A stretch of 64,000 nucleotides of DNA from Nematopogon swammerdamellus (Eukaryota > Arthropoda > Insecta > Lepidoptera > Adelidae): NCBI GenBank assembly GCA_946902875.1, contig OX336345.1:15841395-15905394 (forward strand). The letters are read 5' to 3'. The notes under the pieces were generated by a model. That model was not told the DNA's origin, searched no databases, and saw only the letters and a list, made by a program, of their open reading frames with translations. Position 1 is the first letter of the stretch. The number at the start of each line of letters is the position of its first letter. A program made the position numbers and the translations under genes. This document shows, piece after piece, positions 1 to 10,395 of the stretch.

Positions 1-126
1 TTATTATTAACCAACTTCTTCCTAATATAAGTGGGTTTTAATAACCATCACTTCTTATCAGATCGGTGCATTAAACGAAGATATCAGATTTCGGCTCTTA
101 AGATTTATTTATCGTGCATTACTTAA
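1..126. other. AT-rich DNA, nothing recognised
   Basis: AT-rich sequence before the first small element. No open frame, repeat or RNA signal could be supported. Confidence 0.5.
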
Positions 127-294
127 ACAGAGGCTCGACTATGAATTTTTTTACGAGATTTACATCAAGTAAATATTTATATGGCATTTTTTGTTCGAAC
201 TGGCCCGTTAGAGACGCTATGTCTGTTCGCCATACAAATATTAAATTACTTGTACGCAACTAACTGTAAAAAAATCTCATAATCGAGCCTCTGT
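127..294. mobile_element. Small MITE-like inverted-repeat element
   Basis: The left end ACAGAGGCTCGA at 127 is mirrored by TCGAGCCTCTGT ending at 294. The match continues inward through TATGA and a T-run, so the termini pair for roughly 30 bp around a loop of about 100 bp. It has no coding capacity. I see no convincing target duplication, so this could be an ancient MITE or simply a fold-back sequence. Confidence 0.55.
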
Positions 295-328
295 CGTGCT
301 GCAGCGAGTGATGATAAATCGAGTCAAA

Positions 329-829
329 ATATAAGGTCTTTGAAAATTAGTTAATAGTACGCTAAGGGGGGGTTCTGTATCATATAGGGAGTAAAACCTA
401 TATACATTTCTTGGACCTTGGGCTTTTTTATGTAAAATATTTTTTTATGTATTTAAATAAAAAAATAGGTGGTTGATTTTTATAGCCTAATCGATTGAGT
501 TTCATAACAGTAACAAAAAAGTCGTCATTACCATTATGATGTAACACGTGTAAGTTGGTAAAAAAAATCTAATTCTTTCTATTCCATACTAATAAAACTA
601 AAATTGTGGTTTTTCACAATTTCTGAAAGAAAGAGATCTATGTGTTGGAAGACTTTTTTGTTCCTGGCATGAAACTGAAACGAGATAAGAAAGTTTTTTT
701 TTACATTTTACATTTAAGTAAAAAATTTGATTTTGTAAAAAAATAATTCTTTGTTCTATAAAAGTGATCTATTTCCGATACAGAACCCCCCCTTAGCGTA
801 CTATTAACTAATTTTCAAAGACCTTATAT
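329..829. mobile_element. MITE family 2, about 500 bp with 50-bp terminal inverted repeats
   Basis: The left terminus starts ATAAGGTCTTTGAAAATT and runs through GTACGCTAAGGGGGGG to about 380. Its reverse complement lies at 779-829, nearly perfect over about 50 bp. The interior is AT-rich and has no ORF. A second, diverged copy with related termini (TATAAGGTCTTTCAAT...GTACGCTAAGGGG) lies at 40302-40959. That makes this a repeated non-autonomous DNA element and not a chance palindrome. Superfamily is not determined. Confidence 0.8.
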
Positions 830-1787
830 AATTAGCCTCTTGCGCGACAAATCGGGATTTAAAATCTAGTAGTATCTGTTATGTACTCAATAATGAGATT
901 TCGTATTTAAAATTAAATTAAAATATACTTTGTTGTACACCATTATATAAAAGGGTTACAAAAGGCGAGTTTAATGCCTTGCGGCATTCTTTACGAACTA
1001 ACCTTTTGGATTTGGAAAACACGTAGGAGCGGACAATGCAGGACTAAAGAGTAATTATTAAGTAAGTAAGAGAGTAAATTATTATTGTTTTAGTATCAAA
1101 AATAATACTAGCAACAACATTGAGACGAAATAGGGATTAAAAAAGATTTTAGTATTGTATTGTATTTATTATTTCATGCATAGATAGACTAATTATCTAT
1201 ACTCAGACATCTCAAATCAAATCATGTACAAAAATGTACCATCCAGCCAGTCTAGACTATAGGTACAGAATTCATAAAAACATATCTAGCCCATAGCCGT
1301 ACGCTTATTTTGATAGAGCATATCAAAATGTTTCGCGAGCACGTTACGCATTAATTTCACATACTTATTCGTCCTAACGACCCTCAGTTAACCTAAGTGG
1401 TGAATATATCATCCGACGTAGCGTCCGCGTGGCGTGCACGCCATTCCGAGCATCCTGCTTCCCAATTCACTAATGGACACATTGAGAATCCTCCACTATT
1501 ACCTAATTAATGGATTTTTTTATTACATTAATATAATAACACAGATTTAATTAAACGAATTAGAATTAAAATGACCTAATGAAGAACTTTTTAAAATATA
1601 CTAAAACTAATTACTTAAGTGTAAGGTGGAAGGAAGGAGGAGATGGGATGTGTGTTTCTAGTTTCTACACTGTGCGATTGGCGGAAAGGGGGGGTTCGCA
1701 AACATTAATGGAATTTTATGATACAATTATCATAAAATCAAAATCAATCTTTTTTCTTTCTTTCTTTAAGACATTTTAACTATTTTT
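830..1787. other. AT-rich DNA without recognised features
   Basis: About 960 bp with no repeat family or conserved coding signal that I recognise. The one short frame (1579-1779) is low-complexity at its 3' end and is not supported. Confidence 0.5.
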
Positions 1788-1860
1788 AGTGTTCCGTACC
1801 TTAAAAGGGGAAACAACGGAACCCTTATAGGATCACTCTCGTCTCTGTCTGTCTGGACTG
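1788..1860 (+). repeat. Family B repeat, 5' fragment
   Basis: GTTCCGTACCTTAAAAGG, then ACGGAACCCTTATAGG and a short GTCTGTCTGT run, matches the start of family B (other copies at 8652, 20508 and 57757). Only the 5' part is clearly preserved. The following 150 bp may be a decayed continuation. Confidence 0.7.
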
Positions 1861-2330
1861 TTGTATATAAATATGACTGACTATATATGGCTATCTTAGT
1901 AAAAAAATTGAAATCTATACCAAAAATATATCTCTACAAAATTGCCAAGTTCGTGCAACTGCTTGGCCATAATCAAAAGATTGAAATCTGGTGTGCGGAC
2001 AAGTTCGAAGTCTCTGACAATTAGTTGATACGAAAAAAGCATATCTGAAAAACAGTCACTATGATTTCTATTGTAATTTGGATCTTATTCTACATTCGAT
2101 TTCCTTGTTAGTGAATTGGCGTCCTGTGCGCGCGCGTGAGAGTTATACCTAACATAACTGTGGCTTGACTGGTGTGAGGCAGATAGCGTGGCGAATGAGC
2201 TGTGTTTGCCGGTGTGGCTTTGAACTAAGAGACCAAGTATAACCGTTTGTGTTAAACCTAATGGCGATCCAGCGTGTAATTTTCATGTGCCTGGTGGCGG
2301 TGTAATAAGTGGGCGCATTGTCTCAAAAAA
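1861..2330. other. No recognised feature
   Basis: Unique-looking, AT-rich sequence between a family B fragment and a LINE fragment. No gene or repeat identified. Confidence 0.4.
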
Positions 2331-2334
2331 TTAA

Positions 2335-2492
2335 ATCGAGAAATATTTTAAATCGAGACATACCTATGACGCCGAGCCACCCTAACGACGCCCATGGACA
2401 TTCGGACATGCGGGGGTTGCGAATGCCATGCTGGCCTGACAGGTGCCTATTCATGCCTCTCTTGTAGGACCCGCGACTGTACTTGATGCACG
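2335..2492 (-). mobile_element. LINE 3'-end fragment (LINE-a)
   Basis: On the minus strand the frame reads KYSRGSYKRGMNRHLSGQHG then IRNPRMSECPWAS. This lines up with the LINE-a copy at 24005-24193 (KYSLGSFKRGVNGHLSGRHG, then IRNPRKRPNV). The segment is the extreme C-terminus of a non-LTR retrotransposon ORF2 (CR1/jockey-like) plus 3' UTR. It is 5'-truncated and inactive. Confidence 0.75.
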
Positions 2493-3519
2493 TCTGTGTT
2501 TTACCAAAACTAAATATGGCTAGAGCGGCTGCTCCGTCCATCACGTTATACAATTTTCGGTACTAGCCACATTAGTTCAATTCATTAATGATGCGACAGA
2601 GACCCGTTAAATGCTACAAATCGACATTGTCATCAAGTTTAAGTTACGGTCTATCTTCTGCCGGCGTATCCGCTCGCGTTGATATAAAGCTTGTTTAGTG
2701 CGTAAACGTTTAGCACTCACGGGTAGCCCGTACATGGCGAGTTGCGCTTGGAGAAAATTTATTGCAGTAATCTACACTCGTTATTTTGGCCTCTGTCGAG
2801 TACACAGAATAGGTGGATATTGTGTTTCTTTCTATTTCTTATATTACATATTTTATATTACATATATTTATTTAGGAAATTTATCATATTCTCGAAATGT
2901 ATTAAATTTGTACAAGCAACACTATTTATTCTTTAGTACCTATATTAATCAGTCTAAACAATTGTGTTTCACTTACCAATAAGATATTGTAGGCTAGAGC
3001 GGGTGATAGTTGTGCGTCAGTTAATTGGTTAAAATTTCAATTGTTCATGGGCTGGACTTTAAATACATCGCTGAGTCTAGTGAAATCTTCACTAGCTCAG
3101 CATAGGCTGTGTCAAGTGCTTTTTTTTTCATCTCCTGTAATTTGTTTAAATAAGTGTTTTAATTATTATTTCTTTGTTGTCATATTTTCTTTGATTGTTT
3201 AAATGTGTGTTTTAATAATGTAATAATGTAATGCTGAAGCGAAAAAATAAATATTTCATATTTCTTATTATAAGTAGGACCATGCAAAACCACGTATCTG
3301 CACAGAATTTAGATATTTCGCCCCATTGACAAAGTAGCACTTCGAAAAGTGTGTGTGCGAGTGTGATCGATAGATGGTTAGAAGTTAGTGCCACATTTTA
3401 AGATAAAAATTTTATTACATTTCCATAAAGTCGCTGACATTTGCGCAAGAAAGTATTTTGAACTACCTAGGTACCTATTTCGAGTATCAACTCTTTTCAA
3501 AGTGCTACTTGGTTAGTGT
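2493..3519. other. No recognised feature
   Basis: About 1 kb of AT-rich DNA. Short frames on both strands here are hydrophobic or low-complexity and have no recognisable domain. Confidence 0.4.
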
Positions 3520-3590
3520 CATAAGTAGGTACCGGAGAATTTACTTTGGATTGCTAGCTATACGAAACTAGAGGAGGAAATAGTGCGAAA
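3520..3590 (+). repeat. Family E repeat, short internal fragment
   Basis: GTACCGGAGAATTTACTTTGG then ATTGCTAGCTATACGAAACTAGAGGAG matches the middle of family E, best seen at 38690-38730 and 55580-55630. Both ends are missing. Confidence 0.6.
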
Positions 3591-5810
3591 TATAATTTTT
3601 TTTTTTTGCAGACACTTGATTTTGCCTTGGTTCTAAGCACCTTAATAAGCCCCGTGTAGAGTAACAAACTGACAAGCAAACCATTTGACAAATACATCTA
3701 GGTGTCGTATAATACCTAACAAAAAAATGAATTTAAATATTGTTTACTTTGTGTTTTAATTCATTTCATTTCATGACTATACGCAATATTATGCCCTTTA
3801 TATAATAAAAAGTTCTATCCCTGAGCAAGCTGAGAGTTTCGGTATGAGGTTCAGGTGTGCCCACACTCGTTTCGTTCATTTAATATCCAGGTCAAAAAGA
3901 CTATCAAGCATTTTCCAAGCGGGCAATAGCCATCCGGTCACATCGAGCCATAAAATGTCCGGTTGTGATGGGGCAATATGTAATAATAGTAATAAGAGGA
4001 TTTTCGCCTTATAGCTGAATACCTCTTCATTACGTTGCAGCAAGTGCCGTTTTTATTTTCCTCGCTGAATCGGGCAAAATACTCGCTAGTGGCGCCATCT
4101 CTGGTGCTTCACTCGCGGTTTGAGATTTTAACACTAGATGGCGTTGTCGTGATCTACTTTGACACGTCTTTTTTTAAACAAAATTGTTTATCATAATGAT
4201 ATGCCAATTTATTTATTTGGTATTTAGGTGTTAAATATTAAATATTATTTAAATCCCATATAACGTAAAACAGGTGAATTTAATTGGGATTCGAACGTAG
4301 GCCAAATTATAGCCATCCCTATATTTTAGATAAGTTAATAAAACTGAAATCTTTTCTAAGAAATGAATTTAGTTTTAGCTAGCGTTGTTCTATTGCTTTA
4401 CTATATTGCAATTATTTATTGTTTCTAGAGCACTCTTAAGGCAGTAAGACTGTACTCGAACTTGCCACAATTCTCTCCGGTTCGATAAAGAAGAAGAACC
4501 AGCAAGAAACTGCGCAGAGTATTTTTTTTTCTTTCATAAATATTTTTATAAGTATTTTAGTATCTATCCAAATAACAAAATCGTTTGATGATTTAAGTTA
4601 AGTAAGTATTTCGCTGTAGTTTTTGCTGTTGACTTGGACTTTTTCTGCTTCTACTAAATAATGCACATTGAATTGACCCAGAAACTTGGCGTAATACTCT
4701 TAAAAATGACAAAGTAGGAAGAAATCTACGTGTGTTCTATTATCGCGTCGAGTACCAAAATTTTATATTATCAGTTCATCGTCGCACAAGCGTAAATATC
4801 CCCTCACGAGACAGACGCACGAAATAAAACTAATACTCGGCTTACACCGGTAATGAGTTGCCCTCGTAAAGGCCTCACATAATTCCTTTTTAACGGCACC
4901 TATGTAGCGAACGAGAAATTTGCCCCAGAGCTCACGGGATGCAATAAAATACTTTATTGGAATGACACGACAGGCTACGACCTTCTAGCTAATATATTAT
5001 GTGAAGAGAACACGACCGGAAAACTGCAATAGACTATGTATAAAGAGAGCTACGGTTAGATTTTATACATTACTTATGTTATAGATTAATTTTGTGTTCA
5101 TTTTATTATTAGGTATCTATGAAATTTCACTAATAATACTGCCTGCCTAAATACTATATTATAATGAGTTTAACTTTAAGTTAAGACATAAAAATATTTT
5201 AAATAATTTATAATCCATTAGGAGCTGTTCCCTCAGTTTCACTTCGAAATTCCAAATTTTCGAAAACTATCCTGAGATGTGTCAGAAAATGTAATTGAAA
5301 ACCCCATGTGAATTTAATGACCTGTTCTTGACTTATAGGCGAACATACATAGAATCAACGACACATAGAATCAGCGCATACCTTTATGTCGTTGAAGACA
5401 GATTTTGCGCTCGATTAGTTAGGATATACTTAAAAAGTATCCAAACAGGACAAATAAATTTTAATAGGAAGTCTACATAGTCATTTAGACAAAGCAAAAA
5501 AATACCAGCTCGGAGAAGACGTCCGCCGATCGCTGTTCTGTTGTCATTCCGAAATACTTTTTCTACGATTTTTTATTACGAGGTGAAACATTTTCTCCTT
5601 CATACGGTTTTTACTCTCGCCACAAAACAAGGAGAATGCGGACATTTCTCACCTCGGAAAAAGTTGTAGCAAAACAAACATTCTTTAAAACAAAGATATA
5701 TTATGTACTCGCGTAATATTTCCTCAAATGTTTAGAACGACCGATGGCACGTGTGTGTTGAACTTCGTTCTCAAACTGTTGTTTGATTACAAGCTATTAC
5801 CTAATTATTT
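3591..5810. other. 2.2 kb without a supported feature
   Basis: AT-rich DNA with scattered short motifs, such as GGCGCCATCT at about 4090, that are common in the other repeats. No ORF with a recognisable domain, no tandem array and no clear inverted repeat was found. I did not recognise any repeat family across most of it. Confidence 0.4.
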
Positions 5811-6075
5811 TTTTTTTCATGGAAACTGACACGGTTTGTTACATCACCTACAACATCCGTGATGTCAGCCAATAACACCGGGTGAACTAGGTGCCATGTC
5901 AGTGCTTCCTTCCTTTTCATATCGGCTACACTGAACTGGACGGGAAACACGAACTATTTACATAGCCGTTTCAACCGACCTTACGCCCAGAACCCGGCCG
6001 GGATAAACCCTACCACCTAGTAAGATAAGAAGGGAAGGGACCTACAGTTTAACGTAGAATCCGAACCACGGTCTT
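5811..6075 (-). mobile_element. Family C SINE, minus-strand copy lacking the 5' head
   Basis: Read on the minus strand it has the B-box-like GGTTCGGATTCTACG, the GTAGGGTTTATCCCGGCCGGG segment, GTGTAGCC, GGCACCTAGTTCACCCGG, and ends GTCAGTTTCCATG followed by a 9-nt A-run. It is inverted relative to the copy starting at 6251, with about 270 bp between the pairable parts, so the two can form a long imperfect hairpin. Confidence 0.85.
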
Positions 6076-6250
6076 ATGCGGTCAGTATGTATTATTTGTA
6101 TGTACTTCGAGGACATATTGTAAGACTTGCTGTTCCCACGCCTTCGCTCGCGGTGGCACACACTATAACCATCCTCAGATGTGCTGGAAAACGGCAGTGA
6201 AACTCCCATATTAATTTCGACAGTCCGCCAATCTGTTGACATGGCATCTC

Positions 6251-6612
6251 GTCAGCCTCGGTAGCTCAGTGGGTGCGGTCGTTCGGCTGTTGTTAAGCAA
6301 CCCTGAGCGCGGTCAGTACTTAGATGGGTAACCGCTCGACCGTTGGAGGCTGACCGTGGTTCGGATTCCACGTAAAACTGTAGGTCCCTACCCTTCTTAC
6401 CTTCCTAGGTGGTAGGGTTTATCCCGCCCGGGTTGGTACGATCGCACTGAATGAAACGTCTGTCGAAACGGCTATGTTCGTGTTTTCCGTCCAGTTCAGT
6501 GTAGCCGACATGAAATGAAGGGAAGCACTGAAATGGCACCTAGTTCACCCGGTGTTATAGGCTGACATCACGGATGTTGATGTAGCTAACCGTGTCAGTT
6601 TCTATAAAAAAA
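6251..6612 (+). mobile_element. Family C SINE, full-length copy with tRNA-type and 5S-type modules
   Basis: Starts GTCAGCCTCGG. TAGCTCAGTGGG at 6262-6273 resembles a tRNA A box. At 6292-6338 the sequence TTAAGCAAC...GGTCAGTACTTAGATGGG...ACCGC matches the internal control region of insect 5S rRNA (A box, intermediate element and C box). A B-box-like GGTTCGGATTCC follows at 6358-6369. The body ends GTGTCAGTTTCTATAAAAAAAA. This is a short retroposon transcribed, if at all, by RNA polymerase III. It encodes no protein. The chimeric head is an inference from motif order; the SINE nature is well supported by at least ten dispersed copies with A-rich tails. Confidence 0.85.
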
Positions 6613-7229
6613 AATTATAAATCTCACTGAGCGTAGTTTTGCGATAAGAGGAAAATTTGGCACTGTCGAGTGCACCTTTGGTCCCCCGGGCACAGCCACC
6701 CATGCTGGTTTTCATAAAAAATAACAACAAATAAGCGAACGCAGATGGCGTGTCGATAGTTGTGTTCCTAATAAAGTTCGAAATATCACACAATCCGAGA
6801 AAATCGCTTCCTCCTTATCAACCGCTTGACAACAAATTGTAAAGAAACGAAGCAACGGAAATTGTAATCGCTATGTTAATTTGATCGTAAAGTGTTTATT
6901 ATAATGCTGCCTCGCAGAACCGCATCCTCAAAAGCACTTAGGAATGTTTAAAAAGTAACGCGAACAAAATATTTTCCTCATTTGCATACCGCAGAGATTT
7001 TACAGCTCTAAGTGAAGGGAGGGCAGTGGAAATAAAAGAAACTCACGCTGAGAGAATTTTCATGTCAGAGGAAAATTGTGCTGAGCTGGGCTTATGTTAA
7101 GGGGCTCCGGTATTCCGACCTCGCGCGTCTAAAATATACCGTGCTGCTTGAGAATTAAATTAATGAGGATTATATAAGCAATTATTTTATTTAAATACCG
7201 AAACTATTGATGTTTGATATAACATAGTT
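6613..7229. other. No recognised feature
   Basis: Unique-looking, moderately AT-rich sequence. No gene or repeat family was identified. Confidence 0.4.
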
Positions 7230-7372
7230 ACACATATATTTTTCCCAAGTACAGTCTCAGGTCCTTCAAGAGGGGCGTGAGTGGGCCCCTGTCAGACCGG
7301 CATGGCATTCGCAACCCCCGCATACGATCCAATGTCCACGGGGGTCGTTAGACACCTTAAATAATAAATCTC
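7230..7372 (+). mobile_element. LINE-a 3'-end fragment
   Basis: CAAGTACAGTCTCAGG, then TCAAGAGGGGCGTGAGTGGG and GGCATGGCATTCGCAACCCC, match the C-terminal codons and 3' UTR of the copy at 24070-24240. It ends near TTAAATAATAAA. Only about 140 bp survives. Confidence 0.75.
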
Positions 7373-7439
7373 TATGGGATGGTCATGGAGTAAGTTACTT
7401 TGTTTTATGAGATACTGCGTTAGTAGACCCTATGTATGA

Positions 7440-7724
7440 TACTAAAACTAAATTGACGATTTTCTGTATGTATGTATGTTCCTCCATAACTCTTAAACCG
7501 ATCATCCGAATTCTATGAAACATAGTACAAGCACATTAAGCTATACGAGACACAGAATAAAATTCTTAAAATTAATAAAATTCAGTTTTGATTACGCTAA
7601 GATGTGGCTCTCGTACAAACCGAATTGTTCCGCGCGCTGAAATATAGGTACGGTAGCGGGCTTACTTATTCTTCTTTTTAAATACGAATTTCACGCGAGC
7701 GAAGCCGCGGGCAAAAGCTAGTAT
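7440..7724 (+). mobile_element. Helitron-like non-autonomous element, 3' end
   Basis: The segment ends GCGAGCGAAGCCGCGGGC then AAAAGCTAGT at 7722. A GC-rich fold followed by CTAGT is the usual 3' end of Lepidoptera Helitron-type elements. Upstream phrases such as CATAACTCTTAAACCGATC are typical of the same repeats. No 5' TC terminus was defined, so the left boundary is approximate. Class is inferred from the terminus only. Confidence 0.5.
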
Positions 7725-8156
7725 ATTATAAACACACTAAAATAGTATGTTCAAGTGGGTATTGAGCGCGAAATAACTTGTGTTATAGTGTTATAGTGTA
7801 ATAGTGAGCGCGGGGAAGCGACGCGCGCAGCGGGGGAAAGGGCTCGGCACAAATTTGAACTTTACCGTGTTGTACAGTGTATGCAAGCACGTCTCGCTCG
7901 ACCACAACGCTTGACATGTGGTCGACATGGATGGGTACACTAACCACTCTCTGACAAAGTGGTTTGTTTGCCTGTCACGTTCGATAGACTCGTCATAATG
8001 TAACGCATTCATAGTGTACAGTAGGTAGTACTTGTAAAAGAAGAACGTCCACTGTTCCATATTAGTATTCATATATCGATTTCGCCATAAATAACACTAC
8101 GTTATCAATATTTCATTGACACAAATGTGCATTGTGTCAGTATGGTTCGTCGTCAT
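7725..8156. other. No recognised feature
   Basis: Mixed-composition sequence before a family A element. A 93-codon minus-strand frame here (7791-8072) has no recognisable domain and is not called. Confidence 0.4.
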
Positions 8157-8582
8157 TAGGGTTCCGTATGCGGTACGGGACCCTATTACTAAGCCTGCGG
8201 CGTTTGTCTGTCTGTCTGTCTGTCCGTCCGTCCGTCCGTCCGTCCGTCCGTCCGTCCGTCCGTCCGTCCGTCCGTCCGTCCGTCCGACCGTCCGTCCGCC
8301 TCTCCGTCCGTGCAATTTTCACAGAATATGTTTTATTATGGCCGATATAACAACAAATAATAAAAAGAAAAATTCAAAAATTCATGGTGTTCCCATAGAA
8401 GAAACCAAAAAGTGTATGCGCGCGCGCCATCTACCGAATAGAGCATGAAGCATTTTAACTAATCATGAATTTCAACTAATATGAAGCATTTCATAAAACG
8501 ACATAGATGGCGTGAGTGGCGCTAACCATGACGTGGCGATACGGAAACCTCGGTGCGCGAGTTCGACTCGCACTTGTTTTTG
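8157..8582 (+). repeat. Family A repeat, near-complete
   Basis: Starts AGGGTTCCGTATGCGGTACGG (a near-palindrome), continues CCCTATTACTAAGCCTGCGG, then a (GTCT)n/(GTCC)n tract at 8206-8291. Next come TTTTCACAGAATATG, ATGGCCGATATAACAACAAA and GCGCGCGCCATCTACCG. It ends with CGATACGGAAACCTCGGTG and GCGAGTTCGACTCGCACTTG. Copies occur at 38152, 40402 (minus), 55066 and 60145. It is a non-coding, non-autonomous element of uncertain class with palindromic ends. Confidence 0.8.
8206..8291. repeat. (GTCT)n then (GTCC)n microsatellite in family A
   Basis: An uninterrupted tetranucleotide run, GTCT first then GTCC. It opens all six reading frames, giving artefactual Ser-Val-Arg-Pro or Asp-Gly-Arg-Thr repeat proteins. 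The same core, with different lengths, occurs in every other family A copy, so it expands independently in each. Confidence 0.95.
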
Positions 8583-8651
8583 TTCTATTTTGTGCCGTTC
8601 AACAGTGCAATTTAATATAACCGGGCAAGAAACCTTATATAAAGCTTTTTT

Positions 8652-9008
8652 AGGGTTCCGTACCTCAAAAAGAAAAAAAAACCTTTTAGGATCACTTTAT
8701 AGTCTGTTCATCCGTCTGTCAAGACCCGTTTCTCAGGAACGGGCAGAGGTATCAAGTTGAAATTAAAATTGAATACAAGACTACCTACAGTCCCTTAGGG
8801 GTCAAATATTCAAGCTTCTTAATCAACGCAATCAAAAGATACGGCCATTTATTACATATTTTGAGAAATGCAAACTCACTCATCAAAAGGTATAGTACAT
8901 ACTCTAAATTAAAACAATAAATTTTAATAATAAATACCGGCCAATTATGTATGCGGTGGTACGGAATCCTCTGTGCGCTAGTCCGACTCACACTTGGCCG
9001 GTATTTTT
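8652..9008 (+). repeat. Family B2 repeat
   Basis: Starts AGGGTTCCGTACCTC with an A-rich stretch and AGGATCACTTTATAG. It then carries ACAGTCCCTTAGGGGTC, CAAGCTTCTTAATCAACGC, and ends GGTGGTACGGAATCC...AGTCCGACTCACACTTGGCCGG. The second half is matched at 49320-49722. The 3' end resembles family A, suggesting families A and B share termini or a mobilising machinery. Confidence 0.75.
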
Positions 9009-9455
9009 TTTACAATGTATGTAAGTTATATAAAACTTTAATTACGTCACATATATCATTTTACATCTAAGCTTACACAGGCTGTTTCAGGATAGGCTTG
9101 AGAAACTTCGGGAATAGGAAGTATTCATTATTAGAAGAAAAATATCCTTATCGCTCAAATCGAAATTACGTATTTTTTTAAATACAAAAGTTGAAAATTG
9201 TAATTAAAACTTGATGGACAGTGAGATTTGGCAAGAGTGATAGTCCAGTCCCCTTTTTCTTTTGATATCATTCTAATTTATGTAGGTAAGTGTTTGGAAT
9301 TTACCTACCTGCAGTATAATTCTACTAGTTAATCACGTAAGTTAGTCATTTTATTTTTATTAAAGTCGGACGTTGACCGTCCACAAAATCTCGATGAAAC
9401 GATTTTTGCCAAAGAGTACTATCAAATTACCGAATGTGGGAAAAAGTTTCAGAGC

Positions 9456-9493
9456 TTTTCGTCTTCAAATATGTTCATATTTGAAGACGAAAA
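9456..9493. repeat. Perfect 18-bp palindrome
   Basis: TTTTCGTCTTCAAATATG at 9456-9473 is followed by two bases and then its exact reverse complement at 9476-9493. Confidence 0.95.
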
Positions 9494-10097
9494 CCCTTTC
9501 TAACCCTGAAGTTACGAAACCCTATATACGAGCGATGGAGCGAGCAAGCTACGCATAGATATATTAGTAACATAGAATCTAAGTTATGAGCACTGAGCAG
9601 TAAGTAAGTCGAAGATCGCAGCTGCAGAAAGCAATATAATAGAAGCCCGACTTTAAAACGAACGAAGTCGCCGGAAAAATGTAGCCTCGCTCAAATAAAT
9701 CCCATAGAGGACGGGTTGTTTGTGGACGACTTTTCACCTCTAACGCTGCAGCTCTTGCTGTGTGTGCCTACATGCGTACATGTGTGACGATTTATTATTT
9801 TTATATAGCGATAGGTTCCCGAAGAACGAACGGAGGGAGCGAGATGCTAGATAAATCACTCCGCAAGCAGGAAAGGGATGGAAGGTCCATTACAGGAGGA
9901 ACACGTTTCGGCAGCCTTCCCCTCTGGAAGACGGATTGCTCTGAGATTACACAGGCTTGCGCTTTGGGAAACAGCTTTGCACTCTGAAGAGTGCCGCGTA
10001 TCGCCCTGAGGTGTTTTATATTTTGGTTTCGTCCGACATACTCGGAAGCTTTTTTTATTGTGTGTACTTTTAGTAATTAGCTTTGGAGTTGGGTTTT
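9494..10097. other. No recognised feature
   Basis: About 600 bp of mixed composition with a few short frames of no recognisable kind. Confidence 0.4.
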
Positions 10098-10395
10098 GTC
10101 AGCCTCGGTAGCTCATTGATGCGGTCGGACGACTGTCGGTCGGATCATAAGCACACCTGGGCGCGGTCAGTGGATGAATGGGTGACCGCTCGACTGTTGG
10201 AAGCTGATCGTGGTTCGGATTCCACCTAAAACTGCCTTCTTACCTTAATAGGTGGTAGGGCTTAAAACCCACCAGGGTTGGTTGGTTGGTTGGTACCACC
10301 ACACTGAATGAAAGGTCGGTTGAAACGGCTATGTAAATAGTTCGTGTTTCCGTTCAATACAGTGTAGTCGGATCGACTGAAGGGAAGCATACCGA
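10098..10395 (+). mobile_element. Family C SINE, 3'-truncated
   Basis: Carries GTCAGCCTCGG, an A-box-like TAGCTCATTGAT at 10109, a 5S-like module GGATCATAAGC...GGGCGCGGTCAG...GGGTGACCGC at 10141-10191, and a B-box-like GGTTCGGATTCC at 10212. The body breaks off after GAAGGGAAGCA at about 10390 and has no A-rich tail. Here the 5S-like part also retains GGATCA, which precedes the A box in real 5S genes. Confidence 0.85.

Noticed and set aside
6292..6338. Possible 5S rRNA gene
   Set aside because: Only the internal control region is similar; the 5' and 3' stems of 5S rRNA are absent, and the segment is part of a dispersed SINE.
8116..8448. Repeat proteins (Ser-Val-Arg-Pro / Asp-Gly-Arg-Thr) on both strands
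   Set aside because: They are translations of the (GTCT/GTCC)n microsatellite inside family A; the same occurs at 60105-60443.
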